Below, in pieces: positions 22,816-37,202 of a stretch of 64,000 nt of DNA. The stretch comes from Auanema rhodensis (lineage: Eukaryota > Nematoda > Chromadorea > Rhabditida > Rhabditidae). Under the pieces are notes generated by a model, which did no database searches, was not told the DNA's origin, and saw only the letters and a list, made by a program, of their open reading frames with translations. Numbering within the stretch: the first letter of the stretch is position 1; each line of letters begins with the position of its first letter. The stretch lies in contig OZ059895.1 in assembly GCA_964057225.1 (NCBI GenBank), forward strand, positions 186,001 through 250,000, in the 5' to 3' direction. The translations under genes and the position numbers were made by a program.

Positions 22816-25800
22816 AGCTTAAAAATGCACCGAGATATCAACTGATATAAGTTCACACTTATATCCTCGATTTTCACCCTGAAGGAATAATTTTTTCGTT
22901 GAATAACATTGTCCATCGTCTTTGCCTTGAAAAATGGAATCTAAAAACATCTACTTTTTGCTAAATTATTTTGAAATTTTTCGAAAAAAGTTTTGTCAAA
23001 ATGTTTTTGGAAGCATTGTTGAGTGTACATGGAAACTCAACATACACTAATGCATCATTTTTCAAACGATCATAACTAATTTTTGTATTAAGCGTTTCTC
23101 AATGTAGTATAGTGCATTCGATGCGGATTTTTAAGCTGCGTCGATCTGTGTTATCAGATTTGCGCTAGTTTATAAATGCACCGAGATATCAACTGATATA
23201 AGTTCACACTTATATCCTCGATTTTCACCCTGAAGAATTAATTTTTTCGTTGAATAACATTGTCCATCGTCTTTGCCTTGAAAAATGGAATCTAAAAACA
23301 TCTACTTTTTGCTAAATTATTTTGAAATTTTTCGAAAAAATTTTTGTCAAAATGTTTTTGGAAGCATTGTTGAGTGTACATGGAAACTCAACATACACTA
23401 ATGCATCATTTTTCAAGGGATCATAACTAATTTTTGTATTAAGCGTTTCTCAATGAAGTATAGTGCATTCGATGCGGATTTTTAAGCTGCGTCGATCTGT
23501 GTTATCAGATTTGCGCTAGCTTAAAAATGCACCGAGATATCAACTGATATAAGTTCACACTTATATCCTCGATTTTCACCCTGAAGGAATAATTTTTTCG
23601 TTGAATAACATTGTCCATCGTCTTTGCCTTGAAAAATGGAATCTAAAAACATCTACTTTTTGCTAAATTATTTTGAAATTTTTCGAAAAAATTTTTGTCA
23701 AAATGTTTTTGGAAGCATTGTTGAGTGTACATGGAAACTCAACATACACTAATGCATCATTTTTCAAACGATCATAACTAATTTTTGTATCAAGCGTTTC
23801 TCAATGTAGTTTAGTGCATTCGATGCGGATTTTTAAGCTGCGTCGATCTGTGTTATCAGATTTGCGCTAGCTTAAAAATGCACCGCGATATCAACTGATA
23901 TAAGTTCACACTTATATCCTCGATTTTCACCCTGAAGGAATAATTTTTTCGTTGAATAACATTGTCCATCGTCTTTGCCTTGAAAAATGGAATCTAAAAA
24001 CATCTACTTTTTGCTAAATTATTTTGAAATTTTTCGAAAAAATTTTTGTCAAAATGTTTTTGGAAGCAATGTTGAGTGTACATGGAAACTCAACATACAC
24101 TAATGCATCATTTTTCAAACGATCATAACTAACTTTTGTATCAAGCGTTTCTCAATGTAGTGTAGTGCATTCGATGCGGATTTTTAAGCTGCGTCGATCT
24201 GTGTTATCAGATTTGCGCTAGCTTAAAAATGCACCGAGATATCAACTGATATAAGTTCACACTTATATCCTCGATTTTCACCCTGAAGAATTAATTTTTT
24301 CGTTGAATAACATTGTCCATCGTCTTTGCCTTGAAAAAAGGAATCTAAAAACATCTACTTTTTGCTAAATTATTTTGAAATTTTTCGAAAAAATTTTTGT
24401 CAAAATGTTTTTGGAAGCATTGTTGAGTGTACATGGAAACTCAACATACACTAATGCATCATTTTTCAAACGATCATAACTAATTTTTGTATTAAGCGTT
24501 TCTCAATGTAGTATAGTGCATTCGATGCGGATTTTTAAGCTGCGTCGATCTGTGTTATCAGATTTGCGCTAGCTTAAAAATGCACCGAGATATCAACTGA
24601 TATAAGTTCACACTTATATCCTCGATTTTCACCCTGAAGGAATAATTTTTTCGTTGAATAACATTGTCCATCGTCTTTGCCTTGAAGAAAGGAATCTAAA
24701 AACATCTACTTTTTGCTAAATTATTTTGAAATTTTTCGAAAAAATTTTTGTCAAAATGTTTTTGGAAGCAATGTTGAGTGTACATGGAAACTCAACATAC
24801 ACTAATGCATCATTTTTCAAACGATCATAACTAACTTTTGTATCAAGCGTTTCTCAATGTAGTTTAGTGCATTCGATGCGGATTTTTAAGCTGCGTCGAT
24901 CTGTGTTATCAGAGTTGCGCTAGCTTAAAAATGCACCGAGATATCAACTGATATAAGTTCACACTTATATCCTCGATTTTCACCCTGAAGGAATAATTTT
25001 TTCGTTGAATAACATTGTCCATCGTCTTTGCCTTGAAAAATGGAATCTAAAAACATCTACTTTTTGCTAAATTATTTTGAAATTTTTCGAAAAAATTTTT
25101 GTCAAAATGTTTTTGGAAGCATTGTTGAGTGTACATGGAAACTCAACATACACTAATGCATCATTTTTCAAGGGATCATAACTAATTTTTGTATTAAGCG
25201 TTTCTCAATGTAGTATAGTGCATTCGATGCGGATTTTTAAGCTACGTCGATCTGTGTTATCAGATTTGCGCTAGTTTAAAAATGCACCGAGATATCAACT
25301 GATATAAGTTCACACTTATATCCTCGATTTTCACCCTGAAGAATTAATTTTTTCGTTGAATAACATTGTCCATCGTCTTTGCCATGAAAAAAGGAATCTA
25401 AAAACATCTACTTTTTGCTAAATTATTTTGAAATTTTTCGAAAAAATTTTTGTCAAAATGTTTTTGGAAGCATTGTTGAGTGTACATGGAAACTCAACAT
25501 ACACTAATGCATCATTTTTCAAACGATCATAACTTATTTTTGTATTAAGCGTTTCTCAATGTAGTATAGTGCATTCGATGCGGATTTTTAAGCTGCGTCC
25601 ATCTGTGTTATCAGATTTGCGCTAGCTTAAAAATGCACCGCGATATCAACTGATATAAGTTCACACTTATATCCTCGATTTTCACCCTGAAGGAATAATT
25701 TTTTCGTTGAATAACATTGTCCATCGTCTTTGCCTTGAAAAATGGAATCTAAAAACATCTACTTTTTGCTAAATTATTTTGAAATTTTTCGAAAAAATTT

Positions 25801-28431
25801 TTGTCAAAATGTTTTTGGAAGCATTGTTGAGTGTACATGGAAACTCAACATACACTAATGCATCATTTTTCAAGGGATCATAACTAATTTTTGTATTAAG
25901 CGTTTCTCAATGAAGTATAGTGCATTCGATGCGGATTTTTAAGCTGCGTCGATCTGTGTTATCAGATTTGCGCTAGCTTAAAAATGCACCGAGATATCAA
26001 CTGATATAAGTTCACACTTATATCCTTGATTTTCACCCTGAAGAATTAATTTTTTCGTTGAATAACATTGTCCATCGTCTTTGCCTTGAAAAATGGAATC
26101 TAAAAACATCTACTTTTTGCTAAATTATTCTGAAATGTTTCGAAAAAATTTTTGTCAAAATGTTTTTGGAAGCAATGTTGAGTGTACATGGAAACTCAAC
26201 ATACACTAATGCATCATTTTTCAAACGATCATAACTAATTTTTGTATCAAGCGTTTCTCAATGTAGTTTAGTGCATTCGATGCGGATTTTTAAGCTGCGT
26301 CGATCTGTGTTATCAGATTTGCGCTAGCTTAAAAATGCACCGAGATATCAACTGATATAAGTTCACACTTATATCCTCGATTTTCACCCTGAAGGAATAA
26401 TTTTTTCGTTGAATAACATTGTCCATCGTCTTTGCCTTGAAAAATGGAATCTAAAAACATCTACTTTTTGCTAAATTATTTTGAAATTTTTCGAAAAAAG
26501 TTTTGTCAAAATGTTTTTGGAAGCATTGTTGAGTGTACATGGAAACTCAACATACACTAATGCATCATTTTTCAAACGATCATAACTAATTTTTGTATTA
26601 AGCGTTTCTCAATGTAGTATAGTGCATTCGATGCGGATTTTTAAGCTGCGTCGATCTGTGTTATCAGATTTGCGCTAGTTTATAAATGCACCGAGATATC
26701 AACTGATATAAGTTCACACTTATATCCTCGATTTTCACCCTGAAGAATTAATTTTTTCGTTGAATAACATTGTCCATCGTCTTTGCCTTGAAAAATGGAA
26801 TCTAAAAACATCTACTTTTTGCTAAATTATTTTGAAATTTTTCGAAAAAATTTTTGTCAAAATGTTTTTGGAAGCATTGTTGAGTGTACATGGAAACTCA
26901 ACATACACTAATGCATCATTTTTCAAGGGATCATAACTAATTTTTGTATTAAGCGTTTCTCAATGAAGTATAGTGCATTCGATGCGGATTTTTAAGCTGC
27001 GTCGATCTGTGTTATCAGATTTGCGCTAGCTTAAAAATGCACCGAGATATCAACTGATATAAGTTCACACTTATATCCTCGATTTTCACCCTGAAGGAAT
27101 AATTTTTTCGTTGAATAACATTGTCCATCGTCTTTGCCTTGAAAAATGGAATCTAAAAACATCTACTTTTTGCTAAATTATTTTGAAATTTTTCGAAAAA
27201 ATTTTTGTCAAAATGTTTTTGGAAGCATTGTTGAGTGTACATGGAAACTCAACATACACTAATGCATCATTTTTCAAACGATCATAACTAATTTTTGTAT
27301 CAAGCGTTTCTCAATGTAGTTTAGTGCATTCGATGCGGATTTTTAAGCTGCGTCGATCTGTGTTATCAGATTTGCGCTAGCTTAAAAATGCACCGCGATA
27401 TCAACTGATATAAGTTCACACTTATATCCTCGATTTTCACCCTGAAGGAATAATTTTTTCGTTGAATAACATTGTCCATCGTCTTTGCCTTGAAAAATGG
27501 AATCTAAAAACATCTACTTTTTGCTAAATTATTTTGAAATTTTTCGAAAAAATTTTTGTCAAAATGTTTTTGGAAGCAATGTTGAGTGTACATGGAAACT
27601 CAACATACACTAATGCATCATTTTTCAAACGATCATAACTAACTTTTGTATCAAGCGTTTCTCAATGTAGTGTAGTGCATTCGATGCGGATTTTTAAGCT
27701 GCGTCGATCTGTGTTATCAGATTTGCGCTAGCTTAAAAATGCACCGAGATATCAACTGATATAAGTTCACACTTATATCCTCGATTTTCACCCTGAAGAA
27801 TTAATTTTTTCGTTGAATAACATTGTCCATCGTCTTTGCCTTGAAAAAAGGAATCTAAAAACATCTACTTTTTGCTAAATTATTTTGAAATTTTTCGAAA
27901 AAATTTTTGTCAAAATGTTTTTGGAAGCATTGTTGAGTGTACATGGAAACTCAACATACACTAATGCATCATTTTTCAAACGATCATAACTAATTTTTGT
28001 ATTAAGCGTTTCTCAATGTAGTATAGTGCATTCGATGCGGATTTTTAAGCTGCGTCGATCTGTGTTATCAGATTTGCGCTAGCTTAAAAATGCACCGAGA
28101 TATCAACTGATATAAGTTCACACTTATATCCTCGATTTTCACCCTGAAGGAATAATTTTTTCGTTGAATAACATTGTCCATCGTCTTTGCCTTGAAGAAA
28201 GGAATCTAAAAACATCTACTTTTTGCTAAATTATTTTGAAATTTTTCGAAAAAATTTTTGTCAAAATGTTTTTGGAAGCAATGTTGAGTGTACATGGAAA
28301 CTCAACATACACTAATGCATCATTTTTCAAACGATCATAACTAACTTTTGTATCAAGCGTTTCTCAATGTAGTTTAGTGCATTCGATGCGGATTTTTAAG
28401 CTGCGTCGATCTGTGTTATCAGAGTTGCGCT
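21412..28431 (+). repeat. 3,510-bp (10-monomer) higher-order repeat, two apparently identical copies
   Basis: Monomers 61-70 (21412-24921) and 71-80 (24922-28431) match in every marker that I compared. These include GCGTCCATC (22085, 25595), a G in the A/T tract (AAAAAAGTTTTG at about 22986 and 26496), AGTTTAT starts, C265 with G294, G117 (GAAGAAAGG, about 24685 and 28195) and AGAGTTGCG (24911, 28421). I noticed no difference along the copies when reading them side by side. This is the least diverged long duplication in the window, so either a very recent exchange or an assembly effect. Confidence 0.88.
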
Positions 28432-31400
28432 AGCTTAAAAATGCACCGAGATATCAACTGATATAAGTTCACACTTATATCCTCGATTTTCACCCTGAAG
28501 GAATAATTTTTTCGTTGAATAACATTGTCCATCGTCTTTGCCTTGAAAAATGGAATCTAAAAACATCTACTTTTTGCTAAATTATTCTGAAATGTTTCGA
28601 AAAAATTTTTGTCAAAATGTTTTTGGAAGCATTGTTGAGTGTACATGGAAACTCAACATACACTAATGCATCATTTTTCAAACGATCATAACTAACTTTT
28701 GTATCAAGCGTTTCTCAATGTAGTTTAGTGCATTCGATGCGGATTTTTAAGCTGCGTCGATCTGTGTTATCAGAGTTGCGCTAGCTTAAAAATGCACCGA
28801 GATATCAACTGATATAAGTTCACACTTATATCCTCGATTTTCACCCTGAAGGAATAATTTTTTCGTTGAATAACATTGTCCATCGTCTTTGCCTTGAAAA
28901 ATGGAATCTAAAAACATCTACTTTTCGCTAAATTATTCTGAAATGTTTCGAAAAAATTTTTGTCAAAATGTTTTTGGAAGCATTGTTGAGTGTACATGGA
29001 AACTCAACATACACTAATGCATCATTTTTCAAACGATCATAACTAACTTTTGTATCAAGCGTTTCTCAATGTAGTTTAGTGCATTCGATGCGGATTTTCA
29101 AGCTGCGTCGATCTGTGTTATCAGATTTGCGCTAGCTTAAAAATGCACCGAGATATCAACTGATATAAGTTCACACTTATATCCTCGATTTTCACCCTGA
29201 AGGAATAATTTTTTCGTTGAATAACATTGTCCATCGTCTTTGCCTTGAAAAATGGAATCTAAAAACATCTACTTTTTGCTAAATTATTTTGAAATTTTTC
29301 GAAAAAATTTTTGTCAAAATGTTTTTGGAAGCATTGTTGAGTGTACATGGAAACTCAACATAAACTAATGCATCATTTTTCAAACGATCATAACTAATTT
29401 TTGTATTAAGCGTTTCTCAATGTAGTATAGTGCATTCGATGCGGATTTTTAAGCTGCGTCGATCTGTGTTATCAGATTTGCGCTAGTTTATAAATGCACC
29501 GAGATATCAACTGATATAAGTTCACACTTATATCCTCGATTTTCACCCTGAAGAATTAATTTTTTCGTTGAATAACATTGTCCATCGTCTTTGCCTTGAA
29601 AAATGGAATCTAAAAACATCTACTTTTTGCTAAATTATTTTGAAATTTTTCGAAAAAATTTTTGTCAAAATGTTTTTGGAAGCATTGTTGAGTGTACATG
29701 GAAACTCAACATACACTAATGCATCATTTTTCAAACGATCATAACTAATTTTTGTATTAAGCGTTTCTCAATGTAGTATAGTGCATTCGATGCGGATTTT
29801 TAAGCTGCGTCGATCTGTGTTATCAGATTTGCGCTAGTTTATAAATGCACCGAGATATCAACTGATATAAGTTCACACTTATATCCTCGATTTTCACCCT
29901 GAAGGAATAATTTTTTCGTTGAATAACATTGTCCATCGTCTTTGCCTTGAAAAATGGAATCTAAAAACATCTACTTTTTGCTAAATTATTTTGAAATTTT
30001 TCGAAAAAATTTTTGTCAAAATGTTTTTGGAAGCATTGTTGAGTGTACATGGAAACTCAACATACACTAATGCATCATTTTTCAAACGATCATAACTAAT
30101 TTTTGTATCAAGCGTTTCTCAATGTAGTTTAGTGCATTCGATGCGGATTTTTAAGCTGCGTCGATCTGTGTTATCAGATTTGCGCTAGCTTAAAAATGCA
30201 CCGCGATATCAACTGATATAAGTTCACACTTATATCCTCGATTTTCACCCTGAAGGAATAATTTTTTCGTTGAATAACATTGTCCATCGTCTTTGCCTTG
30301 AAAAATGGAATCTAAAAACATCTACTTTTTGCTAAATTATTTTGAAATTTTTCGAAAAAATTTTTGTCAAAATGTTTTTGGAAGCAATGTTGAGTGTACA
30401 TGGAAACTCAACATACACTAATGCATCATTTTTCAAACGATCATAACTAATTTTTGTATCAAGCGTTTCTCAATGTAGTGTAGTGCATTCGATGCGGATT
30501 TTTAAGCTGCGTCGATCTGTGTTATCAGATTTGCGCTAGCTTAAAAATGCACCGAGATATCAACTGATATAAGTTCACACTTATATCCTCGATTTTCACC
30601 CTGAAGAATTAATTTTTTCGTTGAATAACATTGTCCATCGTCTTTGCCTTGAAAAAAGGAATCTAAAAACATCTACTTTTTGCTAAATTATTTTGAAATT
30701 TTTCGAAAAAATTTTTGTCAAAATGTTTTTGGAAGCATTGTTGAGTGTACATGGAAACTCAACATACACTAATGCATCATTTTTCAAACGATCATAACTA
30801 ATTTTTGTATTAAGCGTTTCTCAATGTAGTATAGTGCATTCGATGCGGATTTTTAAGCTGCGTCGATCTGTGTTATCAGATTTGCGCTAGCTTAAAAATG
30901 CACCGAGATATCAACTGATATAAGTTCACACTTATATCCTCGATTTTCACCCTGAAGGAATAATTTTTTCGTTGAATAACATTGTCCATCGTCTTTGCCT
31001 TGAAGAAAGGAATCTAAAAACATCTACTTTTTGCTAAATTATTTTGAAATTTTTCGAAAAAATTTTTGTCAAAATGTTTTTGGAAGCAATGTTGAGTGTA
31101 CATGGAAACTCAACATACACTAATGCATCATTTTTCAAACGATCATAACTAACTTTTGTATCAAGCGTTTCTCAATGTAGTTTAGTGCATTCGATGCGGA
31201 TTTTTAAGCTGCGTCGATCTGTGTTATCAGATTTGCGCTAGCTTAAAAATGCACCGAGATATCAACTGATATAAGTTCACACTTATATCCTCGATTTTCA
31301 CCCTGAAGGAATAATGTTTTCGTTGAATAACATTGTCCATCGTCTTTGCCTTGAAAAATGGAATCTAAAAACATCTACTTTTTGCTAAATTATTCTGAAA

Positions 31401-31941
31401 TGTTTCGAAAAAATTTTTGTCAAAATGTTTTTGGAAGCATTGTTGAGTGTACATGGAAACTCAACATACACTAATGCATCATTTTTCAAACGATCATAAC
31501 TAACTTTTGTATCAAGCGTTTCTCAATGTAGTTTAGTGCATTCGATGCGGATTTTCAAGCTGCGTCGATCTGTGTTATCAGATTTGCGCTAGCTTAAAAA
31601 TGCACCGAGATATCAACTGATATAAGTTCACACTTATATCCTCGATTTTCACCCTGAAGGAATAATTTTTTCGTTGAATAACATTGTCCATCGTCTTTGC
31701 CTTGAAAAATGGAATCTAAAAACATCTACTTTTTGCTAAATTATTTTGAAATTTTTCGAAAAAATTTTTGTCAAAATGTTTTTGGAAGCATTGTTGAGTG
31801 TACATGGAAACTCAACATACACTAATGCATCATTTTTCAAACGATCATAACTAATTTTTGTATTAAGCGTTTCTCAATGTAGTATAGTGCATTCGATGCG
31901 GATTTTTAAGCTACGTCGATCTGTGTTATCAGATTTGCGCT
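28432..31941 (+). repeat. Satellite monomers 81-90, rearranged derivative of the 10-mer unit
   Basis: Monomers 84-88 follow the order of monomers 76-80 (offset eight): AGTTTAT start, C274/T294, C18 with G294, A70/T72 with A120, then G117. Monomers 89-90 follow 82-83 (offset seven). Monomers 81 and 82 join a 5' part with C156/G163 to a 3' part with C265/T294, and 81 keeps the AGAGTTGCG end of monomer 80. These look like recombinant monomers at the end of the 10-mer domain. Monomer 83 has a private CATAAACTAATG near 29360. Confidence 0.7.
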
Positions 31942-32291
31942 ATTTTAAAAATGCACCGAGATATCAACTGATATAAGTTCACACTTATATCCTCGATTTT
32001 CACCCTGAAGAATTAATTTTTTTGTTGAATAACATTGTCCATCGTCTTTGCCATGAAAAATGGAATCTAAAAACATCTACTTTTTGCTAAATTATTTTGA
32101 AATTTTTCGAAAAAATTTTTGTCAAAATGTTTTTGGAAGCATTGTTGAGTGTACATGGAAACTCAACATACACTAATGCATCTTTTTCAAACGATCATAA
32201 CTAATTTTTGTATTAAGCGTTTCTCAATGTAGTATAGTGCATTCGATGCGGATTTTTAAGCTGCGTCGATCTGTGTTATCAGATTTGCGCT
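31942..32291 (+). repeat. 350-bp satellite monomer 91 (A242 deleted)
   Basis: This is the first monomer from the left that breaks the exact 351-bp phase. GCATCATTTTTC is shortened to GCATCTTTTTC at 32182. It also begins ATTTT and has a private T-run change (TTTTTTTGTTG near 32022) and A112 with T120. Confidence 0.9.
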
Positions 32292-33695
32292 AGCTTAAAA
32301 ATGCACCGAGATATCAACTGATATAAGTTCACACTTATATCCTCGATTTTCACCCTGAAGGAATAATTTTTTCGTTGAATAACATTGTCCATCGTCTTTG
32401 CCTTGAAAAAAGAAATCTAAAAACATCTACTTTTTGCTAAATTATTTTGAAATTTTTCGAAAAAATTTTTGTCAAAATGTTTTTGGAAGCATTGTTGAGT
32501 GTACATGGAAACTCAACATACACTAATGCATCATTTTTCAAGGGATCATAACTAATTTTTGTATTAAGCGTTTCTCAATGAAGTATAGTGCATTCGATGC
32601 GGATTTTTAAGCTGCGTCGATCTGTGTTATCAGATTTGCGCTAGCTTAAAAATGCACCGAGATATCAACTGATATAAGTTCACACTTATATCCTTGATTT
32701 TCACCCTGAAGAATTAATTTTTTCGTTGAATAACATTGTCCATCGTCTTTGCCTTGAAAAATGGAATCTAAAAACATCTACTTTTTGCTAAATTATTCTG
32801 AAATGTTTCGAAAAAATTTTTGTCAAAATGTTTTTGGAAGCAATGTTGAGTGTACATGGAAACTCAACATACACTAATGCATCATTTTTCAAACGATCAT
32901 AACTAATTTTTGTATTAAGCGTTTCTCAATGTAGTATAGTGCATTCGATGCGGATTTTTAAGCTGCGTCGATCTGTGTTATCAGATTTGCGCTAGTTTAT
33001 AAATGCACCGAGATATCAACTGATATAAGTTCACACTTATATCCTCGATTTTCACCCTGAAGAATTAATTTTTTCGTTGAATAACATTGTCCATCGTCTT
33101 TGCCTTGAAAAATGGAATCTAAAAACATCTACTTTTTGCTAAATTATTTTGAAATTTTTCGAAAAAATTTTTGTCAAAATGTTTTTGGAAGCATTGTTGA
33201 GTGTACATGGAAACTCAACATACACTAATGCATCATTTTTCAAGGGATCATAACTAATTTTTGTATTAAGCGTTTCTCAATGAAGTATAGTGCATTCGAT
33301 GCGGATTTTTAAGCTGCGTCGATCTGTGTTATCAGATTTGCGCTAGCTTAAAAATGCACCGAGATATCAACTGATATAAGTTCACACTTATATCCTTGAT
33401 TTTCACCCTGAAGAATTAATTTTTTCGTTGAATAACATTGTCCATCGTCTTTGCCTTGAAAAATGGAATCTAAAAACATCTACTTTTTGCTAAATTATTC
33501 TGAAATGTTTCGAAAAAATTTTTGTCAAAATGTTTTTGGAAGCAATGTTGAGTGTACATGGAAACTCAACATACACTAATGCATCATTTTTCAAACGATC
33601 ATAACTAATTTTTGTATCAAGCGTTTCTCGATGTAGTTTAGTGCATTCGATGCGGATTTTTAAGCTGCGTCGATCTGTGTTATCAGATTTGCGCT
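32292..33695 (+). repeat. Dimeric satellite repeats (monomers 92-95)
   Basis: Monomers 92 and 94 carry GG251 with A290. Monomers 93 and 95 carry CTTGAT with C156/G163. The two pairs (32292 and 32994) are a 702-bp duplication of the third and fourth monomers of the 1,404-bp unit further left. Monomer 95 differs in having C274/T294 and G286. Confidence 0.7.
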
Positions 33696-34045
33696 AGCTT
33701 AAAAATGCACCGAGATATCAACTGATATAAGTTCACACTTATATCCTCGATTTTCACCCTGAAGGAATAATTTTTTCGTTGAATAACATTGTCCATCGTC
33801 TTTGCCTTGAAAAATGGAATCTAAAAACATCTACTTTTTGCTAAATTATTTTGAAATTTTTCGAAAAAATTTTTGTCAAAATGTTTTTGGAAGCATTGTT
33901 GAGTGTACATGGAAACTCAACATACACTAATGCATCTTTTTCAAACGATCATAACTAATTTTTGTATTAAGCGTTTCTCAATGTAGTATAGTGCATTCGA
34001 TGCGGATTTTTAAGCTGCGTCGATCTGTGTTATCAGATTTGCGCT
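33696..34045 (+). repeat. 350-bp satellite monomer 96 (A242 deleted)
   Basis: The same one-base deletion, GCATCTTTTTC, at 33936. It is followed by a G117 monomer (34046), the first instance of a recurring pair. Confidence 0.9.
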
Positions 34046-34396
34046 AGCTTAAAAATGCACCGAGATATCAACTGATATAAGTTCACACTTATATCCTCGA
34101 TTTTCACCCTGAAGGAATAATTTTTTCGTTGAATAACATTGTCCATCGTCTTTGCCTTGAAGAAAGGAATCTAAAAACATCTACTTTTTGCTAAATTATT
34201 TTGAAATTTTTCGAAAAAATTTTTGTCAAAATGTTTTTGGAAGCATTGTTGAGTGTACATGGAAACTCAACATACACTAATGCATCATTTTTCAAACGAT
34301 CATAACTAATTTTTGTATTAAGCGTTTCTCAATGTAGTATAGTGCATTCGATGCGAATTTTTAAGCTACGTCGATCTGTGTTATCAGATTTGCGCT

Positions 34397-34746
34397 AGTT
34401 TAAAAATGCACCGAGATATCAACTGATATAAGTTCACACTTATATCCTCGATTTTCACCCTGAAGAATTAATTTTTTCGTTGAATAACATTGTCCATCGT
34501 CTTTGCCATGAAAAATGGAATCTAAAAACATCTACTTTTTGCTAAATTATTTTGAAATTTTTCGAAAAAATTTTTGTCAAAATGTTTTTGGAAGCATTGT
34601 TGAGTGTACATGGAAACTCAACATACACTAATGCATCTTTTTCAAACGATCATAACTAATTTTTGTATTAAGCGTTTCTCAATGTAGTATAGTGCATTCG
34701 ATGCGGATTTTTAAGCTGCGTCGATCTGTGTTATCAGATTTGCGCT
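34397..34746 (+). repeat. 350-bp satellite monomer 98 (A242 deleted)
   Basis: The same deletion at 34637, but in an AGTTT/A70/T72/A112 background with T120, as in monomer 91. It is followed by a GG251 monomer with G74, so it is not part of the usual deletion-G117 pair. Confidence 0.9.
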
Positions 34747-35448
34747 AGCTTAAAAATGCACCGAGATATCAACTGATATAAGTTCACACTTATATCCTCG
34801 ATTTTCACCCTGAAGGAATGATTTTTTCGTTGAATAACATTGTCCATCGTCTTTGCCTTGAAAAATGGAATCTAAAAACATCTACTTTTTGCTAAATTAT
34901 TTTGAAATTTTTCGAAAAAATTTTTGTCAAAATGTTTTTGGAAGCATTGTTGAGTGTACATGGAAACTCAACATACACTAATGCATCATTTTTCAAGGGA
35001 TCATAACTAATTTTTGTATTAAGCGTTTCTCAATGAAGTATAGTGCATTCGATGCGGATTTTTAAGCTGCGTCGATCTGTGTTATCAGATTTGCGCTAGC
35101 TTAAAAATGCACCGAGATATCAACTGATATAAGTTCACACTTATATCCTTGATTTTCACCCTGAAGAATTAATTTTTTCGTTGAATAACATTGTCCATCG
35201 TCTTTGCCTTGAAAAATGGAATCTAAAAACATCTACTTTTTGCTAAATTATTCTGAAATGTTTCGAAAAAATTTTTGTCAAAATGTTTTTGGAAGCAATG
35301 TTGAGTGTACATGGAAACTCAACATACACTAATGCATCATTTTTCAAACGATCATAACTAATTTTTGTATCAAGCGTTTCTCGATGTAGTTTAGTGCATT
35401 CGATGCGGATTTTTAAGCTGCGTCGATCTGTGTTATCAGATTTGCGCT

Positions 35449-35798
35449 AGCTTAAAAATGCACCGAGATATCAACTGATATAAGTTCACACTTATATCCT
35501 CGATTTTCACCCTGAAGGAATAATTTTTTCGTTGAATAACATTGTCCATCGTCTTTGCCTTGAAAAATGGAATCTAAAAACATCTACTTTTTGCTAAATT
35601 ATTTTGAAATTTTTCGAAAAAATTTTTGTCAAAATGTTTTTGGAAGCATTGTTGAGTGTACATGGAAACTCAACATACACTAATGCATCTTTTTCAAACG
35701 ATCATAACTAATTTTTGTATTAAGCGTTTCTCAATGTAGTATAGTGCATTCGATGCGGATTTTTAAGCTGCGTCGATCTGTGTTATCAGATTTGCGCT
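35449..35798 (+). repeat. 350-bp satellite monomer 101 (A242 deleted)
   Basis: The deletion lies at 35689. This monomer opens the first copy of the four-monomer cassette (350-bp monomer, G117 monomer, C274/T294 monomer, C156/G163 monomer). Confidence 0.9.
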
Positions 35799-37202
35799 AG
35801 CTTAAAAATGCACCGAGATATCAACTGATATAAGTTCACACTTATATCCTCGATTTTCACCCTGAAGGAATAATTTTTTCGTTGAATAACACTGTCCATC
35901 GTCTTTGCCTTGAAGAAAGGAATCTAAAAACATCTACTTTTTGCTAAATTATTTTGAAATTTTTCGAAAAAATTTTTGTCAAAATGTTTTTGGAAGCATT
36001 GTTGAGTGTACATGGAAACTCAACATACACTAATGCATCATTTTTCAAACGATCATAACTAATTTTTGTATTAAGCGTTTCTCAATGTAGTATAGTGCAT
36101 TCGATGCGGATTTTTAAGCTGCGTCGATCTTTGTTATCAGATTTGCGCTAGCTTAAAAATGCACCGAGATATCAACTGATATAAGTTCACACTTATATCC
36201 TCGATTTTCACCCTGAAGGAATAATTTTTTCGTTGAATAACATTGTCCATCGTCTTTGCCTTGAAAAATGAAATCTAAAAACATCTACTTTTTGTTAAAT
36301 TATTTTGAAATTTTTCGAAAAAATTTTTGTCAAAATGTTTTTGGAAGCATTGTTGAGTGTACATGGAAACTCAACATACACTAATGCATCATTTTTCAAA
36401 CGATCATAACTAATTTTTGTATCAAGCGTTTCTCAATGTAGTTTAGTGCATTCGATGCGGATTTTTAAGCTGCGTCGATCTGTGTTATCAGATTTGCGCT
36501 AGCTTAAAAATGCACCGAGATATCAACTGATTTAAGTTCACACTTATATCCTCGATTTTCACCCTGAAGGAATAATTTTTTCGTTGAATAACATTGTCCA
36601 TCGTCTTTGCCTTGAAAAATGGAATCTAAAAACATCTACTTTTTGCTAAATTATTCTGAAATGTTTCGAAAAAATTTTTGTCAAAATGTTTTTGGAAGCA
36701 TTGTTGAGTGTACATGGAAACTCAACATACACTAATGCATCATTTTTCAAACGATCATAACTAATTTTTGTATCAAGCGTTTCTCAATGTAGTTTAGTGC
36801 ATTCGATGCGGATTTTTAAGCTGCGTCGATCTGTGTTATCAGATTTGCGCTAGCTTAAAAATGCACCGAGATATCAACTGATATAAGTTCACACTTATAT
36901 CCTCGATTTTCACCCTGAAGGAATAATTTTTTCGTTGAATAACATTGTCCATCGTCTTTGCCTTGAAAAATGGAATCTAAAAACATCTACTTTTTGCTAA
37001 ATTATTTTGAAATTTTTCGAAAAAATTTTTGTCAAAATGTTTTTGGAAGCATTGTTGAGTGTACATGGAAACTCAACATACACTAATGCATCATTTTTCA
37101 AACGATCATAACTAATTTTTGTATCAAGCGTTTCTCAATGTAGTTTAGTGCATTCGATGCGGATTTTTAAGCTGCGTCGATCTGTGTTATCAGATTTGCG
37201 CT

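Larger units (their letters stand above)
32994..36149 (+). repeat. 5-monomer higher-order repeat (about 1,753 bp), first domain
   Basis: Monomers 94-97 recur as 99-102: GG251/A290; CTTGAT with C156/G163 and G286; a 350-bp monomer; then a G117 monomer. The G286 markers at 33630 and 35383 are 1,753 bp apart, which is five monomers less two deleted bases. Monomer 98, the fifth of the first unit, is also 350 bp long. Private changes include GATGCGAAT near 34355 and CACTGTCC near 35890. Confidence 0.75.
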
